A DNA stretch of 64,000 nt from an uncultured Flavobacteriales bacterium (GTDB taxonomy: Bacteria; Bacteroidota; Bacteroidia; Flavobacteriales_E; Vicingaceae): the NCBI GenBank assembly GCA_905479915.1, contig CAJQOH010000038.1, forward strand, positions 35,914 to 99,913. The letters run 5' to 3'. Positions 43,901-51,519 of this stretch are shown here, piece after piece. Every line of letters begins with the position of its first letter. Position 1 is the first letter of the stretch. A program made the translations under genes and the position numbers. The notes under the pieces are model-generated. The model was not told the DNA's origin and searched no databases. It worked only from the letters and a program-made list of their open reading frames with translations.

Positions 43901-44225
43901 TAGTTCTGACAATGGTAATGTACTTTACATAGACAACATTAACATACATGATTCACTCTCTGTTAACATTCAAGAAAATGTCAAAGAAGAAGATATTTCT
44001 GTATACCCCAATCCTTTCACAAATAAAATAACCATAAAACAGACAGCTATGAATATTAAGACTATTGAAGTATACAATTCAATAGGAGCATTAGTTTTTA
44101 AAGAATCTGAAACCATAAAAACAAACACACATACAATAAGTCTAAATGATTTTAAAAGTGGTTTTTATCTGATAAAAATAGAAACGGAAAATAGTAGAAT
44201 TACAAAGAGCTTAATAAAACATTAA
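40914..44225 (+). CDS. BNR-repeat T9SS type A secreted protein
   Basis: From the ATG at 40914 the protein starts with a clear signal peptide (MRQTITLLVSLFLLNNISNAQ); an upstream ATG at 40812 would prepend 34 unrelated residues. About 700 residues follow of BNR/Asp-box repeats (STDGGNSF, KSTNGGNTW) forming a sortilin/VPS10-like beta-propeller. Then comes a PKD domain (about 750-830) and a choice-of-anchor J-like domain (FESSSVIPSNWKI). It ends in a type A T9SS sorting domain (YPNPFTNKITIKQ, GFYLIKIETENS). Surface attachment or secretion is expected; glycosidase activity is not evident. Its stop overlaps the stop of the convergent M23 gene by 4 bp. Confidence 0.88.
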   Translation: MRQTITLLVSLFLLNNISNAQEYVRLMENQNANFYDIQKAFNEHWDGKSYEKGKGWKQFKRWEYFMEPRVYPSGRIIDPSLAYKEFNKFKSTYGAPQNSTNKKAANWTAIGPTSFSDNTSLRIGRVNVITLDPNNSNIIYIGSPAGGCWKSIDAGNSWTPLTDHLGSLGVSGIAIDPNNSNTVYIATGDGDGNDTYSIGIMKSADGGATWNSTGLNWNTTQNRQTRKIIIDPNNSNILFVVTTSGIFKTTDAGATWTNLITGNFRDIEFNPANSNTIFACTNTAFYKSTNGGNSFNFISSGTPASGVGRLTLAVTANDTNYVYLLATNSSDNGFKGIYRSTDAGDSFVLRANSPNVLGWSQAGNDSGGQGWYDLALEASPTNRNEIYTGGVNMWKSTNGGASLYAITNWWNVSGSIGFVHADIHSIDYYGNTLYCGSDGGIFRSTNNGTSWTDLTNGMQISQYYRLGASAIDAGTILAGAQDNGTTLLKNNVWTHPKGGDGMECIADWSNTNIMYASSQNGSIAKSTDGGNSFNTISNSIGQAGAWVTPYTQDPINSNTIYIGYNDVWKSTNGGNTWNTISSFSAPLLKSLVVAPSNNNVIYAANDNSIKKTTNGGGTWTDITTGLPANAITYISVHNLNPSILWVSLSGFNNGQKVYKSINGGATWTNVSGNLPNLPINCITYEYGTNNGIYVGTDVGIYYKNDDLNLWQLYNDNLPNVIVYELEIHYGSGKIRAATYGRGLWESSLFVTAPPTAQFLSPDTNICPNNCAQFTNTTPNLGLQWKWYFPGGTPSTSTDLNPLVCYPTTGNYDVSLTVSNPAGSDSVHVSNYVLVQSQLTGTPPPLNEGFESSSVIPSNWKIINDDNGIQWEHNNSVGAYGLSSSCIFLDNFSTNFRGEKDLITSQLLDFSNLTNSKMTFDYAYRQWSPAKNDTLTIYYSLDCGLTKSILWQKGGADLATTNYLPLYFTPSSTEWKSDTIDLSLLASQSSVGIYFENSSDNGNVLYIDNINIHDSLSVNIQENVKEEDISVYPNPFTNKITIKQTAMNIKTIEVYNSIGALVFKESETIKTNTHTISLNDFKSGFYLIKIETENSRITKSLIKH

Positions 44226-45088
44226 AACGTCATATAAGCTTCCGGATTAATTGGTATTCCGTTATACCACAATTCAAAATGTAAATGTGGCCCTGTAGAT
44301 AGTTCTCCTGAATTACCTACAATAGCAACCACTTCACCTGCTTTTACGTGATCCCCTACTTTTTTATGGAGCACTGAGTTATGCTTATAAATTGAAACAA
44401 TGTTATCCGCATGTTGCAACTGAATAACATAGCCTGTTTCAACAGTCCATTCAGCAAAAATAACAGTACCATCTAATGTAGCTTTTATAGCCTCATTTTT
44501 AGGCGCAACAACATCAATACCAAAATGTTCTTTTTTAATGTTAAATCGACTAGTAACAGTTCCTTTTAGTGGCTGTAAAAAAATAAAACTAGCAATATTC
44601 CCTTGAGCACTTCCCGCCCTACTAAATAGATTATATTTTTCTTCTGTTTCTATCATATTTCTCAAAACAGAATCTTCTTCTACAGGTTCATTTTTAATCC
44701 CCTTATAATTAGCAGCAGTATCTATATGAGTCTTATCATCAAACTCAATAACATTTCCTTGTATAATATGTTTAATGTTATCTATATATAAATTATTTTC
44801 TGCTAAAGCCACTTCCATAGAATCACTTTTCAAAAAATTTTCTACACCCTGCTTCCTTACATTTACATTAGCATACCCAGGAATAAACTCCTTTAAAGGA
44901 GTAAAGGCAATTAACAAAATAACAAGCAAAATCAAAACCAAAGAACTAATCCCCAAAACAACAAATACATTTAGCTGAGAAAGTCTCAATGAAACCTTTT
45001 CTTCAAATGTATCATCATTCAAAATCACCAATCGATACTTATGCTTTAATCGCTGGAATTTTTTCGGCTTATCTTTAAAATCTACCAT
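44222..45088 (-). CDS. M23 family metallopeptidase, membrane anchored
   Basis: An anchor helix at about residues 32-55 is followed by a periplasmic coiled region, and then the lysostaphin-type M23 domain. Zinc ligands are seen in HFGIDVVAPKNEAI (HxxxD), and GPHLHFELWYNG supplies the HxH. Members cleave peptidoglycan cross-links, some shaping cells together with bactofilin. A bactofilin gene is 2.8 kb away on the other strand, with SprE between them. Upstream, a minus-strand -7 TATATTTG (45100-45107) and TTG (45130-45132) spaced 22 nt form a good promoter. Confidence 0.9.
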   Translation of the reverse strand: MVDFKDKPKKFQRLKHKYRLVILNDDTFEEKVSLRLSQLNVFVVLGISSLVLILLVILLIAFTPLKEFIPGYANVNVRKQGVENFLKSDSMEVALAENNLYIDNIKHIIQGNVIEFDDKTHIDTAANYKGIKNEPVEEDSVLRNMIETEEKYNLFSRAGSAQGNIASFIFLQPLKGTVTSRFNIKKEHFGIDVVAPKNEAIKATLDGTVIFAEWTVETGYVIQLQHADNIVSIYKHNSVLHKKVGDHVKAGEVVAIVGNSGELSTGPHLHFELWYNGIPINPEAYMTF

Positions 45089-45099
45089 AATAATCTTTG

Positions 45100-45132
45100 C
45101 AAATATACCGATTCAAGCATAACAATATACAA
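45100..45132 (-). promoter_or_regulatory. Promoter of the M23 peptidase gene
   Basis: On the minus strand TTG at 45132-45130 and TATATTTG at 45107-45100 are 22 nt apart, close to the Bacteroidota consensus. The -7 element ends 11 nt before the start codon. Confidence 0.6.
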
Positions 45133-45240
45133 CTAAAGTAATCACCTTAATTTTCTATTATATTTTACAAGGTTTAAGTATTTTAGCAAATTATATAATA
45201 AATTAGGTGTTAAGTAGTTTATTTATCACTTTAACAAGTC

Positions 45241-47832
45241 TTGAAAAACAATTTAAATATTAAGTTAATCCTGTTGGTGGTAATTACTACCAGTATTTTA
45301 GGCTGTTCTAAAAAAAAGAAAGGGTTTACTCACAGGGCTTACCAAAATACTGTATCACATTACAATGGATACTTTAATGCCCGCGAGATATACAAAATAA
45401 ACAAGGCAAATGTTTATACCGAGCATAAAGACGATTTTTCTGAACTTATCCCACTATTTATTTATCCTGATGAAGCTAAAGCTAAATCTATGTATCCGGA
45501 TATGGATAAGATTATAGAGAAAGTATCTACTGTAATTGATAGACATTCCATGTACATCAAAAAACACGAATACAACAGATGGATTGATGACAGTTATATG
45601 CTTATGGGTAAAGCCCGATTTTACAAACAAGAGTACTTTGTAGGTGAAGAAGTTTTTGAATATATCGCCAAAGCATTTAAAGATCAAGATGCTAAGTATG
45701 ATGCATTAATTTGGTTAGCAAGAACCCAAATGGAATTAAATGCCATGAACAAAGCCGAATCTTACCTAACCCTAATCGAAGAAAAAGGTGTTCCAAAACA
45801 ATACAGTAGTGATTTCAATGCTGTTTATGCAGATTATTATATCAGAAAAAGAAATTATGATGAAGCTATAACCAAACTAGAAAAAGCGCTTGAGACAGCT
45901 AAAGGGAGAAAAACAAAAAGAAGGTTCAACTACGTTCTTGCCCAACTATGGTTAAAGAAAAAAGAATATGGAAAGGCATCAGAATTATTTTCGGCAGTTA
46001 TTAAGCTAAAACCAGAATATGACATGATGTTTAATGCTAAAATTAGTAGAGCACTATCTTTTGACCCTGAATCTGGAGAAAAAAAAGACATCAAAAAAAT
46101 GTTATCCAGAATGGTTAAAGATGGAAAAAACAAAGAATTTTTAGATCAAATACATTATGCCTTAGCAGATATAGCTTTCAAAGAAAAAAATGAACCTTTA
46201 GGGATAGATCACCTTCAAAAATCTGCAGCCTTAAGTGTATCCAATAACAAACAAAAAGCACTTTCCTATTTAAGACTTGGAGAATTATTTTATGAAAAGC
46301 CTCTATATGTTGAATCTAAAGCTTATTACGATAGCTGTTTAACGGTTTTACCTGAAGATTATGCCCGTTATGAGAACATTTATGACAGAAGTCAATCACT
46401 AACTCGACTTGTCGAGAACATATCCATTGTAAATAGAGAGGATAGTCTTCAAAAACTGGCCACTGACGAATCTTATCGAGAAAAAGTAATTAAACAATTA
46501 GTGAAAGAAGCTATTGAAGAAGAAGAACGTAAAAAAGCTGAGGAAGCAGAAGGATCAGAGTTTAACGCTTTTGATAACAACTCCTCAATCTCATCTAGCT
46601 TACCAAATTCTGGTAAATGGTACTTTTACAACAATACCACTTTAGGTTTTGGCTTTACAGACTTTAAGAAAAACTGGGGAGAGCGGAAACTTGCAGATAA
46701 CTGGAGAAGAAGTAATAAAGAAACTGTTGCATCTTTTGAGGATGATACTGAAGACGAAATTGACACGAATAGTTCCGACAGTATAAAAGTTCAAACCAAC
46801 GAAAAAACTACTCCAGAATACTATCTACAATCTATCCCTTTAACAGATAAGGAAATGAATATTTCTCACAACAAAGTTATTGAAGCACTTTACGCTTTAG
46901 GAAACATTTACCGTGAAGATTTTCAAGACTACAAAAACTCAATTAAATCATTTGAAGATTTAATAACTAGGTATGACACCTGCAGATACAAACTCCCATC
47001 ATGGTATAACCTATACAGAATAAGCCTATTAACAGAGGATGATTCTATGAAAGAAAAATATAAAAATCTTATTTTAAATTACTACCCTGATAGTGAATAT
47101 GCAAGAATAATTCAAGACCCTAGCTACAACAAAGTTACACGAGAAAATAGAAAACGTGTTGACAATTATTACAGCCGTGTTTATAGTCTATATAGTGATA
47201 GAGCATACTCAAAAGTACTGGTCAGATGTAAAAAAGCTAAATCCATTTTTGCAGACAATCACCTACAAGATCACTTCGACTTTTTAGCAGCAATGTCTGT
47301 TGGGCATACCAATGCAATTGATTCATTTAAACTTGCTTTAAACAATGTGATAACTGCTCACCCTGAATCTGAAGTAAGTACAGAAGCAAAAAGAATTTTA
47401 GAACTAATCAAAAAAGGAATAAAAATTGGCTCTGAAGATACTTCTTCAAATGCAATACCATACAATCATGTGTTTGATGACAGTTTTAATTTTGTAGTTA
47501 TCGTTCCTGGACAAGATAAAAAAACAAACAAATACAAAGTTGACGTTTCAAACTTTAACACTAAATACTACAGTGACAAAGAATTTAATGTAAGTAGCAT
47601 TATGTTAGATCCTTTAACTCAAATACTAATTGTAAAAGAGTTAAAAGGTTATGATAGTGCTATCGATTATTTTAAATCTTTTAAGTTAAACGATGACAAC
47701 TTAAAAGATTTAAACCTTAAAGAATACCAATACTTCTTAATTTCTAAAAACAATTTTGCGCTCTTTTATAAAAACAAAGACACTAAGGGTTACCTAAAGT
47801 TTTTTGAGAAAAACTTTGAAATTGAGCTATAA
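45241..47832 (+). CDS. sprE: SprE/PorW-type T9SS and gliding lipoprotein with TPR repeats
   Basis: The start is TTG at 45241, directly followed by a lipoprotein signal (lipobox ILGC, Cys 22); no ATG gives that signal peptide. The 863-residue protein begins SKKKKGFTHRAYQNTVSHYN, then at least eight tetratricopeptide repeats, then an acidic linker (EEEERKKAEEAEGSEF), then TPRs again and a small C-terminal domain. Length and layout fit SprE of Flavobacterium and PorW of Porphyromonas, needed for type IX secretion and gliding. Neighbours (bactofilin, atpZ, ATP synthase) fit what I recall in Flavobacteriia. The T9SS cargo proteins in this window suggest the system is active. Confidence 0.82.
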   Translation: MKNNLNIKLILLVVITTSILGCSKKKKGFTHRAYQNTVSHYNGYFNAREIYKINKANVYTEHKDDFSELIPLFIYPDEAKAKSMYPDMDKIIEKVSTVIDRHSMYIKKHEYNRWIDDSYMLMGKARFYKQEYFVGEEVFEYIAKAFKDQDAKYDALIWLARTQMELNAMNKAESYLTLIEEKGVPKQYSSDFNAVYADYYIRKRNYDEAITKLEKALETAKGRKTKRRFNYVLAQLWLKKKEYGKASELFSAVIKLKPEYDMMFNAKISRALSFDPESGEKKDIKKMLSRMVKDGKNKEFLDQIHYALADIAFKEKNEPLGIDHLQKSAALSVSNNKQKALSYLRLGELFYEKPLYVESKAYYDSCLTVLPEDYARYENIYDRSQSLTRLVENISIVNREDSLQKLATDESYREKVIKQLVKEAIEEEERKKAEEAEGSEFNAFDNNSSISSSLPNSGKWYFYNNTTLGFGFTDFKKNWGERKLADNWRRSNKETVASFEDDTEDEIDTNSSDSIKVQTNEKTTPEYYLQSIPLTDKEMNISHNKVIEALYALGNIYREDFQDYKNSIKSFEDLITRYDTCRYKLPSWYNLYRISLLTEDDSMKEKYKNLILNYYPDSEYARIIQDPSYNKVTRENRKRVDNYYSRVYSLYSDRAYSKVLVRCKKAKSIFADNHLQDHFDFLAAMSVGHTNAIDSFKLALNNVITAHPESEVSTEAKRILELIKKGIKIGSEDTSSNAIPYNHVFDDSFNFVVIVPGQDKKTNKYKVDVSNFNTKYYSDKEFNVSSIMLDPLTQILIVKELKGYDSAIDYFKSFKLNDDNLKDLNLKEYQYFLISKNNFALFYKNKDTKGYLKFFEKNFEIEL

Positions 47833-47853
47833 TTTTTAAAATCACTATCTTTG
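47822..47853 (+). promoter_or_regulatory. Promoter of the bactofilin gene
   Basis: TTG at 47822-47824 and TATCTTTG at 47846-47853 are 21 nt apart, a good match to the Bacteroidota promoter consensus. The -33 element lies within the last codons of sprE, so bactofilin can be transcribed separately. Confidence 0.65.
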
Positions 47854-47875
47854 CTCGAATTAGAGATAATATCCA

Positions 47876-48301
47876 ATGTTTAAGAAAAACTCAAAACACA
47901 TGGCAAGAAATAACGAAGCAGAAAGTCCAGCTATAAATATAGTTAGAAAAGGAACGGAAATAACAGGAGATGTAACTTGCTCTGGAGACATCAGAATTGA
48001 CGGAAGACTGAAAGGGACACTTAACTCTCAAGGAAAAGTTGTTGTAGGAGAAAGCGGTATTATTGACGGAGAAATCACATGTAAAAATGCTGATATTTCT
48101 GGAACTATAAAAGCAAGACTTGTAGTTAAAGAATTATTACAATTAAAAGCTACAGCGAACATTCATAGCGACATTAACACAAACAAACTATCTATAGAAC
48201 CTGGTGCTAATTTTACCGGTTCATGTAACATGGGATCAGTTGTAAAAGGCATTCAACATGAAGAAAAACAAGAAGCCTTCGAAGAAGTCCAAACAGCCTA
48301 A
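47876..48301 (+). CDS. Bactofilin (polymer-forming cytoskeletal protein)
   Basis: The 141-residue protein has the DUF583/bactofilin right-handed beta-helix core, with regular 17-18-residue coils (IRIDGRLKGTLNSQGKVVVG, then SGIIDGEITCKNADISGTI). It polymerises into filaments that scaffold envelope enzymes, M23 peptidases among them. It has no transmembrane segment but a basic N terminus. Its end overlaps the start of atpZ by 44 bp, so it is coupled to the ATP synthase genes. Confidence 0.9.
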   Translation: MFKKNSKHMARNNEAESPAINIVRKGTEITGDVTCSGDIRIDGRLKGTLNSQGKVVVGESGIIDGEITCKNADISGTIKARLVVKELLQLKATANIHSDINTNKLSIEPGANFTGSCNMGSVVKGIQHEEKQEAFEEVQTA

Positions 48302-48494
48302 CAACCTAGCCAGACTTTCTGGTATTGGTTTACAAATGGGTGCTACCATTTTTTTAGGAGCCTATGCAGGCAAATGGTTAGATCAAAAATATCCCAACGA
48401 AAAAAATTGGTTCACTATTGGTTTAACACTATTATTTGTTGCAATTGCATTATTCAATGTACTTCGACAAGTCAATAAAATAAATGAAGAGTAA
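48258..48494 (+). CDS. atpZ: AtpZ/AtpI family protein
   Basis: The 78-residue protein has a basic N terminus and two transmembrane helices (about 24-42 and 52-68). The typical AtpZ/AtpI segment GLQMGATIFLGAYAGKWLD is followed by NWFTIGLTLLFVAIALFNVL. These proteins help assemble the c-ring or import magnesium for the ATP synthase. It overlaps bactofilin by 44 bp and the next gene by 11 bp, so it lies in a compact operon. Confidence 0.85.
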   Translation: MKKNKKPSKKSKQPNNLARLSGIGLQMGATIFLGAYAGKWLDQKYPNEKNWFTIGLTLLFVAIALFNVLRQVNKINEE

Positions 48495-48897
48495 GATTCT
48501 TTTACCCCTTATGTTTAAGCAAGTTTTTCGATTTTCTATTCTTATCACCCTATTATTAGGCATTACTTTTATTTTACACCTTTTGGTATTAGACACACGT
48601 TCTTTACCTCTTTTTGAAAATAAAATAATTACCTCTTACCTTATAAATCACATACTTACTATTGGCATATTCACAACCCTCTTGTTATTAAAAGAAAAAT
48701 TTGCAGAAAGCTTGGGGTATATCTTTTTTATAGGAAGCTTCTTAAAATTCATTGTATTTTTCATATTAATTAACCCGACTCTTAAAGAAGATGGTGATAT
48801 TTCTAGGGTAGAATTTCTTTCTTTTTTTATTCCCTATGCAATTTCATTATTTTTTGAAGTAGTATTTCTTGTAAAAACCCTTAATAAAGAAGGTTAA
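48484..48897 (+). CDS. DUF6168-like four-helix membrane protein
   Basis: The 137-residue protein has four hydrophobic helices (about 15-35, 48-66, 72-92, 108-130). It occupies the place of a second AtpI-like gene between atpZ and atpB and resembles the Bacteroidota DUF6168 family. Its position in the ATP synthase operon suggests a role in assembly of F0, which is inference. It overlaps the end of atpZ by 11 bp. Confidence 0.7.
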   Translation: MKSKILLPLMFKQVFRFSILITLLLGITFILHLLVLDTRSLPLFENKIITSYLINHILTIGIFTTLLLLKEKFAESLGYIFFIGSFLKFIVFFILINPTLKEDGDISRVEFLSFFIPYAISLFFEVVFLVKTLNKEG

Positions 48898-48946
48898 AAG
48901 CTACCTATTAATAGACTAAAAAAATAGTCAAAATAAAACCCTCAAA

Positions 48947-48981
48947 TTGCTTTTCCAATTTAATTTTAATACTTACGTTTG
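48947..48981 (+). promoter_or_regulatory. Possible promoter of the atpB operon
   Basis: TACGTTTG at 48974-48981 matches the -7 element, with TTG at 48947-48949 at a slightly long spacing of 24 nt. It leaves a leader of 36 nt before atpB. It would let the ATP synthase genes be expressed apart from bactofilin-atpZ. Confidence 0.5.
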
Positions 48982-49017
48982 CACCGATTTTAAAGCACCT
49001 ATTATTGATAGCTTAAT

Positions 49018-50112
49018 ATGCAAGTAAAAAAATTAGTAAGAACACTGTTATTATTGCTTTTGGTTAGTCCAATCGCAATCTTTGCTCAACACGGAAATGA
49101 AGAACATTCTTCAGGAAATCACGAAGTAAAAACGGAAGAGTTATCAGAAGCCGATGTTAAAGCTGCTAAAAGAAAAGCATACATCAAACATCACTTACAA
49201 GATTCTTACGACTTTGCTATTTGGCATGCTAAAGGAATTGAGTTTCCATTACCAGTAATTTTATTTGATGAAGGTTTACATATTTTTTCTTCATCAAAAT
49301 TTCATCATGGAGAATCTGTAGCAGAATCAAAAGGAAACTTTTACAAAATATTCCACGGAAAAATTTACAAAACAGATGCTGAAGGAACTATTGCTATGGA
49401 TGATCATCATCACCCAACTAATGCAAAACCTTTAGACTTTTCTATTACTAAGAACGTTTTTACAATAATGTTAATGTCAATCTTGATTTTCTTTTTATTC
49501 TCAAGATTTGCTAAATCATACAAAACAAGCTTAGTACCTAGCAAAGGTGGTAAGTTTTTAGAACCTTTGATTATTTTTGTTAGAGACGAGATTGCTATCC
49601 CAAACATTGGAGAGAAACATTACAAAAAATACATGAGTTATTTATTAACTGTATTTTTCTTTATTTGGTTTTTAAACTTAGCAGGAATGACTCCTTTAGG
49701 AATTGGAGTAACTAACAATATCGCTGTAACGTTTGCTTTAGCGTTAATAACATTTTTGATTACCCAATTAACTTCTAAGAAAGCGTATTGGGGTCATATC
49801 TTTTGGATGCCAGGAGTACCTGTACCAATGAAGTTTATTTTAGCTCCGATTGAATTATTAGGAGTAATTATTAAGCCTTTTGCATTGATGATTCGTTTGT
49901 ATGCGAATATGACAGCTGGGCACATTGTTATTATGAGTTTAATAGGTCTATTATATGTATTTACAAACTGGTTCGCCAAAGGAGCATTTCTTGGGTTAAC
50001 ATTGTTTTTATCTATTATAGAACTATTGGTTGCCTTTTTACAGGCATATATATTCACCATGTTAACTGCTCTTTATTTTGGAGGAGCTGTTGCAGAACAT
50101 GATGATCATTAA
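49018..50112 (+). CDS. atpB: ATP synthase F0 subunit a
   Basis: Subunit a forms the proton half-channels against the c-ring. An N-terminal signal peptide (about residues 1-24, LLLLLLVSPIAIFAQ) and a His-rich periplasmic extension of 120 residues precede the usual core of five or six transmembrane helices. The essential Arg is in ALMIRLYANMTAGH. The extended N terminus is normal for Bacteroidota, where the protein is 350-370 residues rather than 270. It is the first structural gene of the operon. Confidence 0.93.
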   Translation: MQVKKLVRTLLLLLLVSPIAIFAQHGNEEHSSGNHEVKTEELSEADVKAAKRKAYIKHHLQDSYDFAIWHAKGIEFPLPVILFDEGLHIFSSSKFHHGESVAESKGNFYKIFHGKIYKTDAEGTIAMDDHHHPTNAKPLDFSITKNVFTIMLMSILIFFLFSRFAKSYKTSLVPSKGGKFLEPLIIFVRDEIAIPNIGEKHYKKYMSYLLTVFFFIWFLNLAGMTPLGIGVTNNIAVTFALALITFLITQLTSKKAYWGHIFWMPGVPVPMKFILAPIELLGVIIKPFALMIRLYANMTAGHIVIMSLIGLLYVFTNWFAKGAFLGLTLFLSIIELLVAFLQAYIFTMLTALYFGGAVAEHDDH

Positions 50113-50145
50113 TTAAGTAATTTATTAACTATTAAATTTTATATT

Positions 50146-50337
50146 ATGGAAATTCCAGCGATTGTAGGAGCAGGATTGGTTGTTATCGGTGCAGGTATCG
50201 GTATTGGTAGAATAGGTGGTTCAGCAATGGACGCTATTGCACGTCAACCAGAAGCGACAAACAAAATTCAAACAGCGATGTTGATTGCAGCAGCGTTAAT
50301 TGAAGGTATTGGATTTGCTGCATTATTTGCAGTATAA
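50146..50337 (+). CDS. atpE: ATP synthase F0 subunit c
   Basis: The 63-residue hairpin of two helices carries the glycine-rich GAGIGIGRIGGS in helix 1, the conserved loop ARQPE, and the proton-binding Glu at residue 53 in LIEGIGFAAL. The Gln in helix 1 and the extra Ser/Thr pattern typical of sodium-binding rings are not seen, so a proton-coupled enzyme is likely. It is followed by a strong hairpin before atpF. Confidence 0.93.
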   Translation: MEIPAIVGAGLVVIGAGIGIGRIGGSAMDAIARQPEATNKIQTAMLIAAALIEGIGFAALFAV

Positions 50338-50349
50338 ACCAACAATTTT

Positions 50350-50384
50350 AAGAAAGCTGTAACGGTTGGTTACAGCTTTCTTTT
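50350..50384 (+). terminator. Strong hairpin between atpE and atpF
   Basis: AAGAAAGCTGTAAC (50350-50363) pairs perfectly over 14 bp with GTTACAGCTTTCTT (50369-50382) around a 5-nt loop, followed by T. It looks like a terminator, but the operon continues, so it may be an attenuator or an mRNA-stabilising or processing site. Confidence 0.75.
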
Positions 50385-50417
50385 AAAAACTATAAAATTT
50401 AAAAGAATAAAAATATT

Positions 50418-50918
50418 ATGGAAACGTTATTAAATGATTTTTCAGTAGGATTATTTTTCTGGCAAACAATCTTGTTTGTTGTATTGCTTTTCTTACTAAG
50501 AAAGTTTGCTTGGAAACCAATTTTAAATGCGGTTAACGAAAGAGAAGATTCTATACAAGAAGCTTTAGACTCTGCAAAAGAAGCAAAGTTAGAAATGGCT
50601 AAGTTAAAATCTAACAACGAAGATTTATTAAACGAAGCTAGAGCAGAAAGAGATGCTATGTTAAAAGAAGCTAGAACAATGAAAGATTCTATCGTTTCTG
50701 AAGCAAAAGTTTCTGCAAACGAAGAAGCTGATAAAATTGTTGCTGCTGCAAGAGAAAGCATCCAACATGAAAAGATGGCTGCAATCACAGAATTAAAAAA
50801 CCAAGTAGCTGGTTTATCAATAGAAATTGCTGAGAGAATTTTAAAAGATGAATTATCTTCTGCTGATAAGCAAAAAGCAATTATTGATAACGTAGTAAAA
50901 GACATTAACCTTAACTAA
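50418..50918 (+). CDS. atpF: ATP synthase F0 subunit b
   Basis: The peripheral stalk subunit has one N-terminal transmembrane helix (about residues 10-28, FFWQTILFVVLLFLLRKFAW), followed by a long charged coiled coil (REDSIQEALDSAKEAKLEMA onward). The 166-residue length is standard. It starts 36 bp after the hairpin and ends 7 bp before atpH. Confidence 0.93.
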   Translation: METLLNDFSVGLFFWQTILFVVLLFLLRKFAWKPILNAVNEREDSIQEALDSAKEAKLEMAKLKSNNEDLLNEARAERDAMLKEARTMKDSIVSEAKVSANEEADKIVAAARESIQHEKMAAITELKNQVAGLSIEIAERILKDELSSADKQKAIIDNVVKDINLN

Positions 50919-50925
50919 GCGTTAG

Positions 50926-51486
50926 ATGAGAGATATTAAAGTTGCATCACGTTACGCTAAGTCATTACTTAAAATTGCTATTGACGAAAATTCTTTAGAG
51001 GATCTTCATAAAGATATGCTTTTAGTAAATGATGTATGTACTAACAATAAAGAGTTGGTACTACTATTAAAAAGTCCTATTGTAAAAACAGACAAGAAGT
51101 CTGCTATTTTAAATGAAATATTCGGTAAGAAAATTTCTAAAATGGCATCTTCTTTTATCTCTATTATTTTAACGAAAAAGAGAGAAGGTATTTTAGGTGA
51201 TATCGCATCAGCTTTTATTGACACTTACAAAGCGCATAACAACACTAAAACTGCTCATGTTACTTCTGCAGTTCCATTATCTAAAGCACAAAAAGATAAT
51301 GTTATTGCTATTTTAAAATCAACAAACAACACTAAAAATGTTGACTTAAAAGAAATAGTTGATCCTTCAATAATTGGAGGTTTAATTTTAAGAGTTGGTG
51401 ATAAGCAGGTAGATGAGAGTATAAAAAGAAAATTGACAAATTTAGAAATGGAGTTTGATGACAACCTTTACATTTCTGAACTTTAA
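50926..51486 (+). CDS. atpH: ATP synthase F1 subunit delta
   Basis: Delta joins the b stalk to the top of the alpha-beta hexamer. The 186-residue protein starts VASRYAKSLLKIAIDEN and carries the C-terminal segment VDPSIIGGLILRVGDKQVDES, both typical. It lies between atpF and atpA in normal order. Confidence 0.92.
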   Translation: MRDIKVASRYAKSLLKIAIDENSLEDLHKDMLLVNDVCTNNKELVLLLKSPIVKTDKKSAILNEIFGKKISKMASSFISIILTKKREGILGDIASAFIDTYKAHNNTKTAHVTSAVPLSKAQKDNVIAILKSTNNTKNVDLKEIVDPSIIGGLILRVGDKQVDESIKRKLTNLEMEFDDNLYISEL

Positions 51487-51519
51487 TCATAATAGTAAAA
51501 AGAACAAAAACAAATAAAA

